Below, piece after piece: positions 6,292 through 7,002 of a stretch of 7,002 nt of DNA (position 1 is its first letter; each line of letters begins with the position of its first letter). The DNA is taken from assembly GCA_023390705.1 (NCBI GenBank), contig JAEWCI010000462.1, positions 1 to 7,002 on the forward strand, written 5' to 3'. The notes beneath the pieces were generated by a model. The model saw only the letters and a program-made list of their open reading frames with translations, was not told the DNA's origin and did no database searches. Made by a program: the position numbers and the translations under genes. Origin of the DNA: Pseudomonadota bacterium (lineage in GTDB: Bacteria > Pseudomonadota > Alphaproteobacteria > Acetobacterales > Acetobacteraceae).

Positions 6292-7002
6292 CTAGCTCCG
6301 GACGAGGCTGCAGCCGCCTTCGTTCAGCGGACGGAAGGCTTCCTCGGCCGGGGTGGTCTGCAGCAGCTTGTAATAGTCCCAGGGGGCCTTGCTCTCGGCC
6401 GGGCTCTTCACCTCGAACAGGTAGCTTGGGCAGAGCTTGCGGCCATCCTCGCGGATACGGCCCGGGCCGAAGGCGTCATCATCGCAGGGCATTGCCTTCA
6501 TGCGGTTGATGACCTCGACCCCGGAGGCCTTGGACGCGGCGATACCCATATCGGCCACCGCCTTCAGGTAGTGCAGCGCGGCCGAGTAGTTGGCGATGGA
6601 AGCCATGTTCGGCTTGATGTCCTTCAGCCGCGGCTTCAGCCGTTCGGTCACCGCGCGGGTGCGGTCGTTGAGGTCCCAATAGAAGCTTTCGGTCAGCACC
6701 AGCCCCTGGGCGGTGGCGAGGCCGAGGGCATGGACGTCCGGCAGGAACATCAGCAGCGCCGCCAGCTTCACGCCGCGGCGGGTGATACCGAATTCGGCCG
6801 CCTGCTTGATGCTGTTGATGGTGTCCGCCCCGGCATTGGCCAGGCCGATCACCTTGGCGCGCGAAGCCTGGGCCTGCACCAGGAAGGAGGAGAAATCGCT
6901 GGTCGCCGGGAAGGGGTACTTCACGCTGCCGACCACCCGCCCGCCGGCGGCGCGGACGAAGGTGGTGGTGTCTCGTTCCAGCGCGTGGCCGAAGGCGTCA
7001 TC
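6292..7002 (-). CDS. Second ABC transporter substrate-binding protein, paralogue of the one downstream; N-terminus beyond the right edge
   Basis: The frame is open from the window edge (first codon GAT at 7002-7000) for 236 codons to TAG at 6294-6292. The N-terminal part with the signal peptide and first ligand lobe, about 170 residues if it matches its neighbour, lies outside. The visible part aligns along its whole length with residues 172 to 407 of the next gene, at about 70% identity by eye. Shared blocks include AFGHALERDT, YPFPAT, LTESFYWDLNDRTRA, LHYLKAVADMG, NRMKAMPCDDDAFGPG and the end GGC-LVRS. An internal ATG at 6936 is not a likely start, because homology continues upstream of it. 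The protein should bind a solute for the same LivH/LivM permease or a related one. The stop is 25 bp before the next ATG, consistent with one operon. Differences concentrate around the segment after TERL (KPRLKDIKPNMASIANYS), which may alter ligand or partner contacts. Confidence 0.92.
   Translation of the reverse strand, partial: DDAFGHALERDTTTFVRAAGGRVVGSVKYPFPATSDFSSFLVQAQASRAKVIGLANAGADTINSIKQAAEFGITRRGVKLAALLMFLPDVHALGLATAQGLVLTESFYWDLNDRTRAVTERLKPRLKDIKPNMASIANYSAALHYLKAVADMGIAASKASGVEVINRMKAMPCDDDAFGPGRIREDGRKLCPSYLFEVKSPAESKAPWDYYKLLQTTPAEEAFRPLNEGGCSLVRS

Noticed and set aside
4143..6509. A 788-codon open frame on the plus strand opposite livH and the binding-protein gene
   Set aside because: It lies antisense to well-supported genes, is rich in Gln, His, Arg, Gly and Ala with no domain pattern, and is the expected mirror frame of GC-biased codons.
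1..7002. CRISPR arrays, transposon ends, tRNA genes and attachment sites
   Set aside because: I saw no regularly spaced repeats, no terminal inverted repeats with target duplications and no cloverleaf-like segments on either strand. A computed search was not possible here.

Overview
The window is very GC-rich and almost entirely coding, with short intergenic gaps, G/C-ending codons and stacked paralogous ABC-transporter genes for organic solutes. This suits a heterotrophic alphaproteobacterium, and the protein style resembles Acetobacteraceae such as Roseomonas or a rhizobial relative. That placement is an inference from protein style, not a database result. I saw no tRNA, rRNA, insertion sequence, phage gene or CRISPR array.

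Layout. On the minus strand at the left edge lie two small membrane-protein genes (1-347, cut by the edge, and 347-493) that overlap by one base. An 88-bp divergent gap (494-581) separates them from a plus-strand pair. The pair is a lambda-crystallin-type 3-hydroxyacyl-CoA dehydrogenase (582-1517) and, 5 bp later, a MgtC/SapB-DUF4010 membrane protein (1523-2818). A 118-bp convergent gap with several GC hairpins (2819-2936) follows. From 2937 to the right edge everything is on the minus strand and forms a branched-chain amino acid type (HAAT/Liv) ABC transporter operon. Read in transcription order it is a substrate-binding protein (partial, 7002-6292), a second paralogous substrate-binding protein (6266-5043), the permease livH (5021-3933) and the permease livM (3929-2937).

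The main anomaly is in livH. Its reading frame is interrupted by one in-frame TAG at 4157-4155, after codon 288, and the same frame then continues with 73 perfectly LivH-like residues to a normal TGA. A CAG (Gln) codon there would restore a 362-residue permease, so this looks like a one-base nonsense mutation or a base-call error. As written, the permease lacks its last membrane segments, and the transporter encoded here is probably non-functional unless translation restarts or reads through. The two ATPase genes this transporter needs are not in the window; they must lie upstream of the first binding protein (beyond 7002) or elsewhere.

I found no convincing new biological system. The points worth a second look are the livH nonsense codon, the tandem binding-protein duplication, the tiny overlapping membrane ORF at the left edge and the hairpin-rich convergent junction.
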